From the NCBI GenBank assembly GCA_903834675.1, contig CAILKC010000035.1, positions 1 through 13,919 of the forward strand: a stretch of 13,919 nucleotides of DNA, in the 5' to 3' direction. Made by a program: the position numbers and the translations under genes. Below, one piece after another: positions 7,219-13,919 of the stretch. This DNA comes from an uncultured Victivallales bacterium. Its GTDB lineage: Bacteria > Verrucomicrobiota > Lentisphaeria > Oligosphaerales > JAFGRS01. The notes beneath the pieces were generated by a model, which was given only the letters and a program-made list of their open reading frames with translations, had not been told where the DNA came from and made no database searches. The stretch's first letter is position 1; each line of letters starts with the position of its first letter.

Positions 7219-10200
7219 TTACCGACGGTCGTAGGGGGTCTTGGGCAGTGCCACGGCTGCACCTACCGGGGGCACGGGTTCGCCGCCGCCCGCATCGGTT
7301 GACACTCGACACTGCGCCACCATGATTCCATTGTCCCAAGTCCACAGGCCGAAACGGTCGCCTTTCAGCGGCGCGGGGTCTTCGTACGTGGCCACCAGGC
7401 TCCCATCCACCCAGTAACTCAGGCGGTTGCCATTCTTGCGCAGCTTGATGTAGAACCAGCGCCGGTGCGTCGAGCTCTCGCGTGGAATGACGATCCGGCG
7501 GTTTTCGCCGACGAGGTCGGTGCCGCGGACGATCTGCGAGCCGCGGTCGTTCCAGCCGCCGAACATAAAGCTGTAGCCGCTGGAGATGTCTCGACCGTCG
7601 GCACAGACCACGGCGTTGATATCCGCTGCATACTCGTACTTGCGGCCCCGTTCCTGGTCCATCTTGGGCCCGGCAAAAAACTCCACTGTGACGTTCGCTC
7701 CGTGTCGGGACTTACTCCAATTGCAGGCCACCCCGCCGCGCTGAGCGCCGGAGTAAAAGGACCAGCGCGGGTCGCACTGCCAGCGGTTCGTCACTTCCCA
7801 AACCCCACTGACGGGGAGCCAGTCTGAGGGCGCGTCTTTGAAGGGGTACGTGTTCACCCCGGCCGCCCGCAGGCTTACTGCTTCGGCCCATTCTTTGGTA
7901 TTGCCTCGGCCATACCTGCCTATTTCGCACAACCCCTGCAAGCTGTCAGGCAGCAGTTCGTTCCACACGACCAAGCCATTCAGACGGGCCAGGATGTGCC
8001 CACCGCGCCGCTCCAGTGCCAGCTCTCCCACGCGCTGCTTGACGAGCTTGAGTTGCTTCAGGCCCTGGGGAAGCCCAAGGAGCTGGACTTCGCGCAGTTC
8101 GGGGTTGAGCACCAGCGCAACACTGGAAAACTCTGCGGCCCCGGCGGCCTTTTCCGGGTTACGCAGCACCAGGCCAATGACGCCGGCGGCATTGTCAGCG
8201 GGCAGAGCTTCGACGCGCATCAGGGCGGCGACATCCTGCCAGAAATCCGAGCGGTGCCAGTAGGTCGGCCACTTGCCGCCGTACTCAACATTCCACTCCA
8301 GTACGGGGCTGCTCCAATTCTGCATGCTGGCCTCATGCGTAAACACCTCAACCCGGCTTTCGACCTCGGCCAACGGCCTCTCCGGGTGTACGTCGAGGGT
8401 GCGCTGTGTGATCCCGGAGCCGGTCGGCAAACGCACCCCCGCGACGCCTTGCCCGCGGATAGGCACGTCGGTGGCAAATACCACCAGGGCGCCATCCACG
8501 CTTCCCCAGGCTTCACCGCCAAGCACGTGCAGACTCACCCTGGTCTCGGCGCCGGGCGCCGCGAGGCGTTCCTCCGCCAGGACCGTCTCGCGGCCGACCT
8601 GGCGGGCCAGCAGACGTGCCACCCAACCTTGGGGGTCGCGCCCCACCCGTAACGCCAGTTCTTCGCCGCCCCGACGGCGGGCCAGCAACTCCAGCGGCTG
8701 GCCTGCCCTGGCTCCATCGAGCCCCTGCAGGGACGTCATGACGCAGGCGTTCTCCAGCAGCACCCCGCCCACTTCAAACCCTCCCGAAGAGAGTTCCGTG
8801 ACGCCTTCTGCCACGGGCAGCGGGCGCAGCAGGCTCACGCCCCGGCTCGACTGCCTGCCAAAGTCAAAACGGAACTGCTCCACCGGTCCCACGGAAACAT
8901 CGTCGAAGACGGTGCCCAAGCCCCCGCGTGTCCACAAGCCCACTGCCCCGCCCAGCAATGGGTTAGGATCAACGGCGCCGAGAACCGGGGCCCCGTCCAC
9001 GCAGACCTGGATGGTGCCCTCCACCTGGCTGACCTCAAGCCGATACCACTGCGCCGCCGCGAAACTGAGGTCCGCCTTCGCCAGTTCGACACGTTCGGCG
9101 CCGACCACGCGCGCCAGGCTGAGCGTTCCGGGTGCTGCCGCCGTGGGGCTCCACAGCACCTCGTAGGTGCGGTCCGGCGCGTTCCAGCCGAACTTCATGC
9201 CAAAGGACGAACCGGCCAGGGGATGAGCGGCCGCCGCGAAACGGTAGCCGCGCCAGAACCACTGCCCCGCCGTTGCCAGCGCATCATCGCCCTGGCCCAT
9301 GAAGGAGAAGGGGTTAGCACTCCGGATCGGGTTCTGCAATGCGTGTACCGTCCAATTGCCGGAAAGCGGTTTCCATTCACCCAATTCCTGCTCCCCGTGC
9401 ATGAAGTCGTCGGCAAAAACGAGGGTGCCGATTCGCTGCAGGCGGAACTCCCCCGGGGAGACCGCGCCCGGAGGGACCTGCCAATGCGCCTTCGTCATGG
9501 CCTCCAGCGGCCAGGCGGCGGAGACGGCGCGCACTCCGTTCACGAACAGCCCGACACTGTCCGGCGTCGCGGCGATAGCCACGGTATCGCCAGCCTTGCA
9601 GGGCCTGGGCAGGGACGCCTTGGTGCCCGGCAGAGAGCGACCGCGGCCCCGGTCTTCCCGCGCGCTCACCGCGGTTCCGTCGAGGTCAAAGTCGAGTCGG
9701 CGAGTTTGGCCGACGAGGCGGAACCTCAGGCGGCAGGTCTCGGCGCCGGAACCGAGTTTCAGGCTGTAGGCGAACCGCTGGGCCAGCCGGGCCTGCTCTT
9801 CCACCGTGGTCCAGGGATCGTCCTGTAGCGCCTTCTGGCTGGTTTGCGCGCGCGCGCGCCACGCCCATGCTCCCACCAGACCCAGCAACAGCACGATCGC
9901 CGTCGCCAGCGCCGCGTTGATCAGCAGAGCCATGCGCGGCGTACGCCGGACCGGCACGGGTGCGCCTAGCGAAGCTGACCCCGGCGGATGCGGGAGCGGG
10001 GGCGCCAGAGGCCGAACGGGAACGGGAACGGGAACGGGAACGGGAACGGGAACGGGAGGCGCGGCTTTCAGTGTCGGCTGGTGTTCGACGGCAGGCCTCG
10101 CGGCAGCGTCCTCAGCTCGAGGCCGCAAGGCCGCGACCGGCAAGGGGCCCCCGACGCTGCTAGCCCGGACCGCGGGCTGCCGTTCCGCCGCATCGGCCGC

Positions 10201-11058
10201 GGCCACCTGCAACGCTGTCACCACCTGTCCGCAGTGTGCCGGCCGCAGCGCGGGGTCACCGGACAGCGCCGTGCCTAGGAAGTGGTTCTGGGCCGAACTC
10301 AGCCACGGCAGCGGCAGTTGCGCTTGCACTGGGGATCCCAAGTCCCCTGCCAGCGCGCCGACAAGCAAGGCCGCGAAGGCATAGATGTCCTCAGCTGCGG
10401 ACGGCAGCAGGCCCGGCCCTGTTTCGGGCGCAACCCAACTGGCAGGTGCCGCGGCGGTCGCGGTGAGTACGCCCAGTTGATGGAGCGAGAAACGCAGTTC
10501 TCGACTGGCGGCAACATCGGATACTGCCGCCTGGCCGTCCGCCCTCACCAGGATGTTGCCCGGCGACAACGCTCCGTGGAACACGCCGATGGCGTGAGCG
10601 TAGTCCACGGCCTCGGCCACCTGACTGAAAAGGCGCAACACGGCGCGGCGGTTCAGCGCGCCCGGCGGCTGCCGACCCAGCCAGTGCGACAAGTCCTGCC
10701 CGTTCACCAAGTCACTGATCAGCAGCAGCCCCCCCGCGCCAAGGCCAACCGCTTTGGCGGTCGCGTCTGCCTCCCAGACCTCGTGCAAATGACGCAACGC
10801 CACGACCCCGCCATGACTGAGGTGAGCCGCGGGTACAAGGGCTTTACGCAGACGCACGGCCTCGGGGCAGTCCCCCCGGAGCGCCGACGGCAACACTTTC
10901 ACGGCCAGATGACGTCCGGCCATGGTGTCTTCGGCGGCGTAAACCAAGGCCTGCGGTCCATGCCCGATGAGGCGCAACAGGCGCAGGTGATCAACCCTAC
11001 CAAGGGAACCTTCCGAGGCCCCCGTGGCCAAGTGCGGCGTACCGGCAGAGTCCGTCAT
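7219..11058 (-). CDS. Membrane-bound kinase-like receptor, probable pseudokinase with large lectin-like ectodomain
   Basis: From the ATG at 11058 this is 1279 residues. Residues 24-284 have a Hanks-type kinase fold: glycine loop LIGHGPQALVYAAED, Lys54 in LAVKV, APE-like WVAPE and DIYAFA on the F helix. The catalytic loop, however, reads HGALSPGN (161-168) instead of HRDLKPEN, so the catalytic Asp is Ala163 and the following Lys is Ser165; the DFG motif reads DVA (181-183). Phosphotransfer is therefore unlikely. A Pro/Ala-rich linker with (Pro-Val)7 (about 335-350) leads to one membrane span (376-400, ALLINAALATAIVLLLGLVG). The rest, about 850 residues, should be outside the membrane and contains several beta-sandwich-like modules (about 436-539, 547-726, 728-889, 903-1064, 1071-1254) resembling concanavalin/LamG or DUF1080-like folds. 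The frame is open to a GTG at 11241, but the AT-rich segment at 11085-11100 and the composition favour 11058 or 11067. It is followed by the PEGA lipoprotein after 6 bp and diverges from fusA. Confidence 0.88.
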   Translation of the reverse strand: MTDSAGTPHLATGASEGSLGRVDHLRLLRLIGHGPQALVYAAEDTMAGRHLAVKVLPSALRGDCPEAVRLRKALVPAAHLSHGGVVALRHLHEVWEADATAKAVGLGAGGLLLISDLVNGQDLSHWLGRQPPGALNRRAVLRLFSQVAEAVDYAHAIGVFHGALSPGNILVRADGQAAVSDVAASRELRFSLHQLGVLTATAAAPASWVAPETGPGLLPSAAEDIYAFAALLVGALAGDLGSPVQAQLPLPWLSSAQNHFLGTALSGDPALRPAHCGQVVTALQVAAADAAERQPAVRASSVGGPLPVAALRPRAEDAAARPAVEHQPTLKAAPPVPVPVPVPVPVPVRPLAPPLPHPPGSASLGAPVPVRRTPRMALLINAALATAIVLLLGLVGAWAWRARAQTSQKALQDDPWTTVEEQARLAQRFAYSLKLGSGAETCRLRFRLVGQTRRLDFDLDGTAVSAREDRGRGRSLPGTKASLPRPCKAGDTVAIAATPDSVGLFVNGVRAVSAAWPLEAMTKAHWQVPPGAVSPGEFRLQRIGTLVFADDFMHGEQELGEWKPLSGNWTVHALQNPIRSANPFSFMGQGDDALATAGQWFWRGYRFAAAAHPLAGSSFGMKFGWNAPDRTYEVLWSPTAAAPGTLSLARVVGAERVELAKADLSFAAAQWYRLEVSQVEGTIQVCVDGAPVLGAVDPNPLLGGAVGLWTRGGLGTVFDDVSVGPVEQFRFDFGRQSSRGVSLLRPLPVAEGVTELSSGGFEVGGVLLENACVMTSLQGLDGARAGQPLELLARRRGGEELALRVGRDPQGWVARLLARQVGRETVLAEERLAAPGAETRVSLHVLGGEAWGSVDGALVVFATDVPIRGQGVAGVRLPTGSGITQRTLDVHPERPLAEVESRVEVFTHEASMQNWSSPVLEWNVEYGGKWPTYWHRSDFWQDVAALMRVEALPADNAAGVIGLVLRNPEKAAGAAEFSSVALVLNPELREVQLLGLPQGLKQLKLVKQRVGELALERRGGHILARLNGLVVWNELLPDSLQGLCEIGRYGRGNTKEWAEAVSLRAAGVNTYPFKDAPSDWLPVSGVWEVTNRWQCDPRWSFYSGAQRGGVACNWSKSRHGANVTVEFFAGPKMDQERGRKYEYAADINAVVCADGRDISSGYSFMFGGWNDRGSQIVRGTDLVGENRRIVIPRESSTHRRWFYIKLRKNGNRLSYWVDGSLVATYEDPAPLKGDRFGLWTWDNGIMVAQCRVSTDAGGGEPVPPVGAAVALPKTPYDRR
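10015..10056 (-). repeat. In-frame hexanucleotide repeat, seven AACGGG units (plus-strand reading)
   Basis: Seven exact copies of AACGGG (CCCGTT on the coding strand) encode a (Pro-Val)7 run in the juxtamembrane linker of the kinase-like receptor. Because each unit is 6 bp, gain or loss of units keeps the frame and only changes linker length. Confidence 0.9.
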
Positions 11059-11222
11059 GCACAACATTCCAGACGGCGGCAACAATAAGAATAAATGACG
11101 CGCGCGCTGCGCCCAGCCAGCATAGCGTCTGAGTTCAGACAAACAACGATAGGGGCGGCCGATTATTGCCGCCGCGCTGCTGCCGGTAGCGCCACGCTGC
11201 CGACTGCACTGGATTTGGAGTC

Positions 11223-11270
11223 GTGCCCAGGGCACAAGCACAACGCCGGCTTCTGTCGCGTTCTGTCGCG
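11223..11270. promoter_or_regulatory. Palindrome and tandem 10-bp repeat in the divergent promoter region
   Basis: GTGCCCAGGGCAC (11223-11235) is a 13-bp palindrome with 6-bp arms. It is followed by two exact copies of TTCTGTCGCG in tandem (11251-11260, 11261-11270), one helical turn apart. Such spacing suits side-by-side protein binding, but no matching regulator is known to me; function is inference. Confidence 0.3.
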
Positions 11271-11440
11271 TTTATGATGTTTTCTGCGCACGAAAAGCAA
11301 AGATGTCCGCGCATGGCTGTATTTGTGCATTATAGTACTCGGTTGAGTATGCCGTCTACCTTATTGTGGGGCGGCAGGTGCAGAGCAGACAGCAGCAAGC
11401 GGGGGGCTAACGGCCCTACCGTGGGCGGAGCGACAGATTC

Positions 11441-11445
11441 AGGAG
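11441..11445 (+). promoter_or_regulatory. Ribosome binding site of fusA
   Basis: AGGAG lies 8 nt before the ATG at 11454. It fixes that start and rules out the in-frame extension that is open back to 11223. Confidence 0.7.
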
Positions 11446-11453
11446 TGAACGCA

Positions 11454-13553
11454 ATGGCGCGGCAATACCCACTAGACAAAGTGCGCAACATCGGCATCAT
11501 GGCACACATCGATGCCGGCAAGACGACGTGTTCGGAGCGCATCCTTTTCTACACCGGCAAACTGCACCGCATGGGCGAAGTCCACGATGGTGCGACCACT
11601 CTGGACTGGATGGTCCAGGAACGGGAGCGTGGCATCACCATCACCAGCGCCGCGACCACCTGCGAATGGCACGGGCATCAGGTCAACCTGATCGATACCC
11701 CCGGACATGTTGACTTCACCGTCGAAGTCGAGCGCAGTCTGCGCGTGCTCGATGGCGTCATCGGCCTGTTTTGTGCTGTCGGCGGCGTCGAACCCCAATC
11801 GGAGACGGTCTGGCGCCAGGCAGAGAAGTATGAAGTGCCCCGGATTTGCTTCGTGAATAAGATGGACCGCGTGGGCGCCGACTTCTTCCAGGTCGTCAGC
11901 CAAATCCAGAATCTGCTCGGCGCCAACGCGGTGCCGCTGGTCATCCCGCTTGGCGCCGGGAGCGACTTCCTGGGCATCATCGACCTGATCAAGAGCGTTG
12001 CCGTCTACTATGATGATACCGACAAGGGAACGACCTTCCGCGAAGAGCCCCTGACGCCCGAACAAGCGGAATACGCGGCGCCCTGGCGGCAGAACCTCTT
12101 GGAGAAGGTGGCCGAGATCGACGATTCCCTGCTGGAGAAGTACTTCGCCGAGGAGCCCATCGGCGAGGTCGAGATTATGGCCGCGGTTCGCGGGGCCACA
12201 CACAAACACTTGATCTCGCCGGTGCTCTGCGGCAGCGCCTTCAAGAATAAAGGCGTACAGCGGCTCCTTGATGCGGTGGTTGATTACCTCCCCAGCCCCG
12301 TGGACCTGCCCCCGGTGATTGGTAACTGCCTCGCTGGCAACCCGATCGAGCGCGTCCCCAAAGATGATGGTCGGCTGGCGGCGCTTGCCTTCAAGGTCGT
12401 GGCCGACAAGCACGTCGGCAAGCTGATCTATGTACGCGTCTACTCCGGTACTATCCAAGCCGGCTCCTACGTGCTGAACTCGACCCAAGGTCGGCGGGAG
12501 CGCGTCGGCCGACTGTTCCGCATGCACGCTAACCGCCAGGAACAGATCGAGTGCCTGTACAGCGGCGAGATCGGCGCCGTGGTCGGGCTGTCCGATACGG
12601 TGACGGGCGACACCCTGTGCTGCGAAAACGAGCCGATTATCCTTGAAGCGATCGATTTCCCCTCGCCGGTGATCAGCGTCGCCGTCCACCCCGAATCCCG
12701 GAGCGATTCGGACAAGCTGCAAAACGCCCTCCAGCGCCTCGCCGACGAGGATCCGACCTTTGTCGTCAGCTCGAATCCAGAGACCTCCGACACCCTGATC
12801 TCTGGCATGGGTGAACTGCACCTGGAGATCATCCTCGACCGCCTTAAGCGCGAGTACGGCGTCGGCGTGACCAGCTCACCGCCGGAGGTAGCCTACCGCG
12901 AGACCATCACCAGCGCCGTCGATATCGAAGAGCGGTTGCGCAAGCAGAGTGGCGGCCATGGTCAGTATGCCCACGTCGTCTTCCGCCTTGAGCCGATGGA
13001 GCCTGGCCAGGGCTTCGAGTTCGTCAACGACGTCAAGGGTGGCAACATCCCGAAAGAGTTTATCCCTGCGATCGAGAAGGGCGTCATCCAGGCCATGGCG
13101 GCAGGGGTCTGGGCCGGCTACCCAGTGGTCGATGTCCGCGTCATCCTGGTGGACGGCTCGTACCACGAGGTCGACAGCTCCGAAATGGCCTTCCGTACCT
13201 GCGCTTCGATGGGCTTCAAGAAGGGCTTCATGAAGGATAACCCGGAGCTCTTGGAACCCGTGATGCGCCTGAACATCACCACGCCGGAGGAGTATGCGGG
13301 TAGCATCACCGGCAGCGTCTGCAGCCGCCGTGGCCGTATCCTGGGCATGGACAAACAGGGCAACGCCGAGGTCATCAAGGCGATGTGCCCGCTGGCCAAC
13401 CTGTTCGGCTACACCAGCGACATTCGCAACATGACGCAGGGTCGCGCCGGCTTCACCATGCAGTTCGAGCACTACGAAGCGGTGCCCTTTGCCATCGCCG
13501 AAGAAATCATCGAGAAGCGGCGCAAGCGCGACAAGGACAGGCAGCTGCGCTGA
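11454..13553 (+). CDS. fusA: Elongation factor G
   Basis: The 699-residue protein matches EF-G in length and in sequence throughout. It is a translational GTPase that drives tRNA-mRNA translocation and, with the recycling factor, ribosome recycling. The GTPase domain carries G1 AHIDAGKTT (17-25), the switch I region with [11 protein letters not shown] (59-69), G3 DTPGH (81-85, with catalytic His85), G4 NKMD (135-138) and G5 SAF (261-263). Domain II starts near 295, domains III-IV contain GMGELHLEI and the [13 protein letters not shown] loop, and domain V ends in [26 protein letters not shown] lysine/arginine-rich tail ([13 protein letters not shown]) ends the protein. The start [16 protein letters not shown] has a good ribosome site 8 nt upstream. 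No rpsL, rpsG or tuf gene is beside it, so it is outside a str operon or is an additional EF-G copy. All GTPase motifs are intact. Confidence 0.96.
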   Translation: MARQYPLDKVRNIGIMAHIDAGKTTCSERILFYTGKLHRMGEVHDGATTLDWMVQERERGITITSAATTCEWHGHQVNLIDTPGHVDFTVEVERSLRVLDGVIGLFCAVGGVEPQSETVWRQAEKYEVPRICFVNKMDRVGADFFQVVSQIQNLLGANAVPLVIPLGAGSDFLGIIDLIKSVAVYYDDTDKGTTFREEPLTPEQAEYAAPWRQNLLEKVAEIDDSLLEKYFAEEPIGEVEIMAAVRGATHKHLISPVLCGSAFKNKGVQRLLDAVVDYLPSPVDLPPVIGNCLAGNPIERVPKDDGRLAALAFKVVADKHVGKLIYVRVYSGTIQAGSYVLNSTQGRRERVGRLFRMHANRQEQIECLYSGEIGAVVGLSDTVTGDTLCCENEPIILEAIDFPSPVISVAVHPESRSDSDKLQNALQRLADEDPTFVVSSNPETSDTLISGMGELHLEIILDRLKREYGVGVTSSPPEVAYRETITSAVDIEERLRKQSGGHGQYAHVVFRLEPMEPGQGFEFVNDVKGGNIPKEFIPAIEKGVIQAMAAGVWAGYPVVDVRVILVDGSYHEVDSSEMAFRTCASMGFKKGFMKDNPELLEPVMRLNITTPEEYAGSITGSVCSRRGRILGMDKQGNAEVIKAMCPLANLFGYTSDIRNMTQGRAGFTMQFEHYEAVPFAIAEEIIEKRRKRDKDRQLR

Positions 13554-13597
13554 GGCGAGGCAGCCGGGGCCAGCGGCGGCGCAGGCCGTCAGAGTTG

Positions 13598-13687
13598 GTC
13601 GGCCCCGTCGGCCCCGTCGGACTTGTCGGACCTGTCGGCCCCGTCGTCCCCGTCGTCCCTGTCGGACCTGTCGGACCCGTCGGACTG
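13598..13687 (+). repeat. Ten tandem 9-bp repeats, consensus GTCGGNCCN
   Basis: Ten adjoining 9-bp units each begin GTCG: two GTCGGCCCC, then GTCGGACTT, GTCGGACCT, GTCGGCCCC, GTCGTCCCC, GTCGTCCCT, GTCGGACCT, GTCGGACCC and GTCGGACTG. Variation is confined mainly to positions 5, 6, 8 and 9. Units are multiples of three, so all frames stay open (for example Gly-Pro-Thr or Ser-Asp-Arg on the minus strand). The array starts 45 bp after the fusA stop. Confidence 0.9.
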
Positions 13688-13822
13688 GCGTGTGCTGGCT
13701 CACCCGTGGCGTTCGCCAGCGGCGGAGCCGGGCGCATTGCCGCCGCCGGGCGGCTGAGCCCGCCGCTACGGTTTCGCGGCGGCACCCCCAGCCGCGGAAG
13801 TCGCGGGTTCGCCTCTGCCTCT

Positions 13823-13910
13823 TCAGCCCCGAAGGGGCGTAATCCCTCAGCCCAGGGCACCGCCCTGGGTACCGGGCATACCCCAGATTCTCAGCCCTGC
13901 AGGGGCGCCA
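13823..13910. repeat. Second cluster of small palindromic (REP-like) elements
   Basis: Three hairpin units occur in a row: TCAGCCCCGAAGGGGCGT (13823-13840), CCCAGGGCACCGCCCTGGGT (13851-13870, 8-bp arms) and TCAGCCCTGCAGGGGCGCCA (13891-13910). They match the unit types at 5703-5858, so the window holds two loci of one dispersed family. Confidence 0.6.
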
Positions 13911-13919
13911 TAGCTGGCC

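Larger units (their letters stand above)
11059..11453. other. Divergent control region between the kinase-like gene and fusA
   Basis: No gene is supported here; the open frames that cross it are 5' extensions of the two neighbours. It should hold the promoters of both. Visible pieces are an AT-rich stretch AACAATAAGAATAAATGA at about 11081-11098 just ahead of the kinase-like gene, a 13-bp palindrome GTGCCC-A-GGGCAC (11223-11235), a tandem 10-bp duplication (11251-11270) and a near-consensus TATAGT around 11330 that could be a -10 box for fusA, though without a clear -35 box. Confidence 0.5.
13554..13919. other. Non-coding 3' flank of fusA, rich in repeats
   Basis: No convincing gene is present up to the window edge. 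It contains ten tandem 9-bp units (13598-13687) and a cluster of small palindromes (13823-13910). Open frames on both strands through the 9-bp array give low-complexity proteins typical of repeats read by chance. No U-tailed terminator was seen right after fusA. Confidence 0.6.

Noticed and set aside
9846..9860. Alternating CG run inside the kinase-like gene as a Z-DNA or regulatory signal
   Set aside because: It encodes Arg/Ala codons (WRARAQ) just after the membrane span, which explains it as ordinary GC-rich coding sequence.
11059..11241. N-terminal extension of the kinase-like protein from a GTG at 11241
   Set aside because: The extra 61 residues are low-quality sequence crossing the probable promoter region, and it would overlap the 5' extension of fusA; the ATG at 11058 or 11067 is more likely.
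11223..11453. 77-residue N-terminal extension of EF-G
   Set aside because: EF-G starts normally just before the [14 protein letters not shown] motif, and the ATG at 11454 has a good ribosome site.
11472..12821. Minus-strand open frame (449 codons) opposite fusA
   Set aside because: It lies wholly antisense to EF-G; its Asp/His/Val-rich translation is the usual mirror of such a gene.
13598..13687. CRISPR array
   Set aside because: The units are 9 bp and directly adjoining, with no spacers and no cas genes in the window.
12876..13703. Minus-strand 275-codon frame with Arg/Val/Gly-rich start
   Set aside because: It is the same 9-bp array in another register followed by antisense fusA sequence.
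13507..13860. Minus-strand frame with Gly-Pro-Thr repeats, possible collagen-like protein
   Set aside because: The repeats come from the 9-bp DNA array, which is open in every frame. The frame starts in a palindromic element, runs antisense into fusA and has no ribosome site.

Overview
This is a GC-rich bacterial chromosomal window of 13.9 kb with seven protein genes, one of them cut by the left edge, and one tRNA gene. The combination of a Ser/Thr-kinase-like membrane receptor with a giant extracytoplasmic part, PEGA-domain lipoprotein, multi-PAS hybrid kinase, 9-bp GTCGGNCCN tandem repeats and small intergenic palindromes recalls the Planctomycetes-Verrucomicrobia-Lentisphaerae group or a related uncultured lineage. 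That placement is inference: there is no rRNA, and the only good phylogenetic marker is the elongation factor G gene at the right.

Layout. Positions 1-1652 (minus strand) hold a compact three-gene row: a 94-residue helix-turn-helix-like protein, overlapped 8 bp by an unrecognised 106-residue protein, then 73 bp later a clan-A (GH5-like) glycoside hydrolase that runs off the left edge. Positions 1653-2133 carry no convincing gene. Positions 2134-5425 (minus) hold a hybrid histidine kinase (three PAS domains, HisKA, ATPase, receiver) followed 37 bp later by an arylamine N-acetyltransferase. Positions 5426-5946 are non-coding and contain small palindromic elements. A tRNA-Gly(CCC) with encoded CCA lies at 5947-6020 (minus).

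Positions 6229-11058 (minus) are the most unusual part: a 1279-residue membrane protein with a cytoplasmic kinase fold that has lost the catalytic aspartate (HGALSPGN instead of HRDxKxxN, DVA instead of DFG), a (Pro-Val)7 linker, one membrane span and about 850 extracytoplasmic residues of lectin-like beta modules. Six bases later follows a PEGA/TPR lipoprotein. The pair looks like a cell-surface receptor-type unit without known function. Diverging from it across a 395-bp control region is fusA (11454-13553, plus), with no str-operon neighbours. Downstream of fusA are ten tandem 9-bp units and a second cluster of the small palindromes seen near the tRNA.

The best candidates for something undescribed are the predicted pseudokinase receptor with its PEGA lipoprotein, and the overlapping small HTH/unknown gene pair. 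Everything here is read by eye; no homology search was possible.
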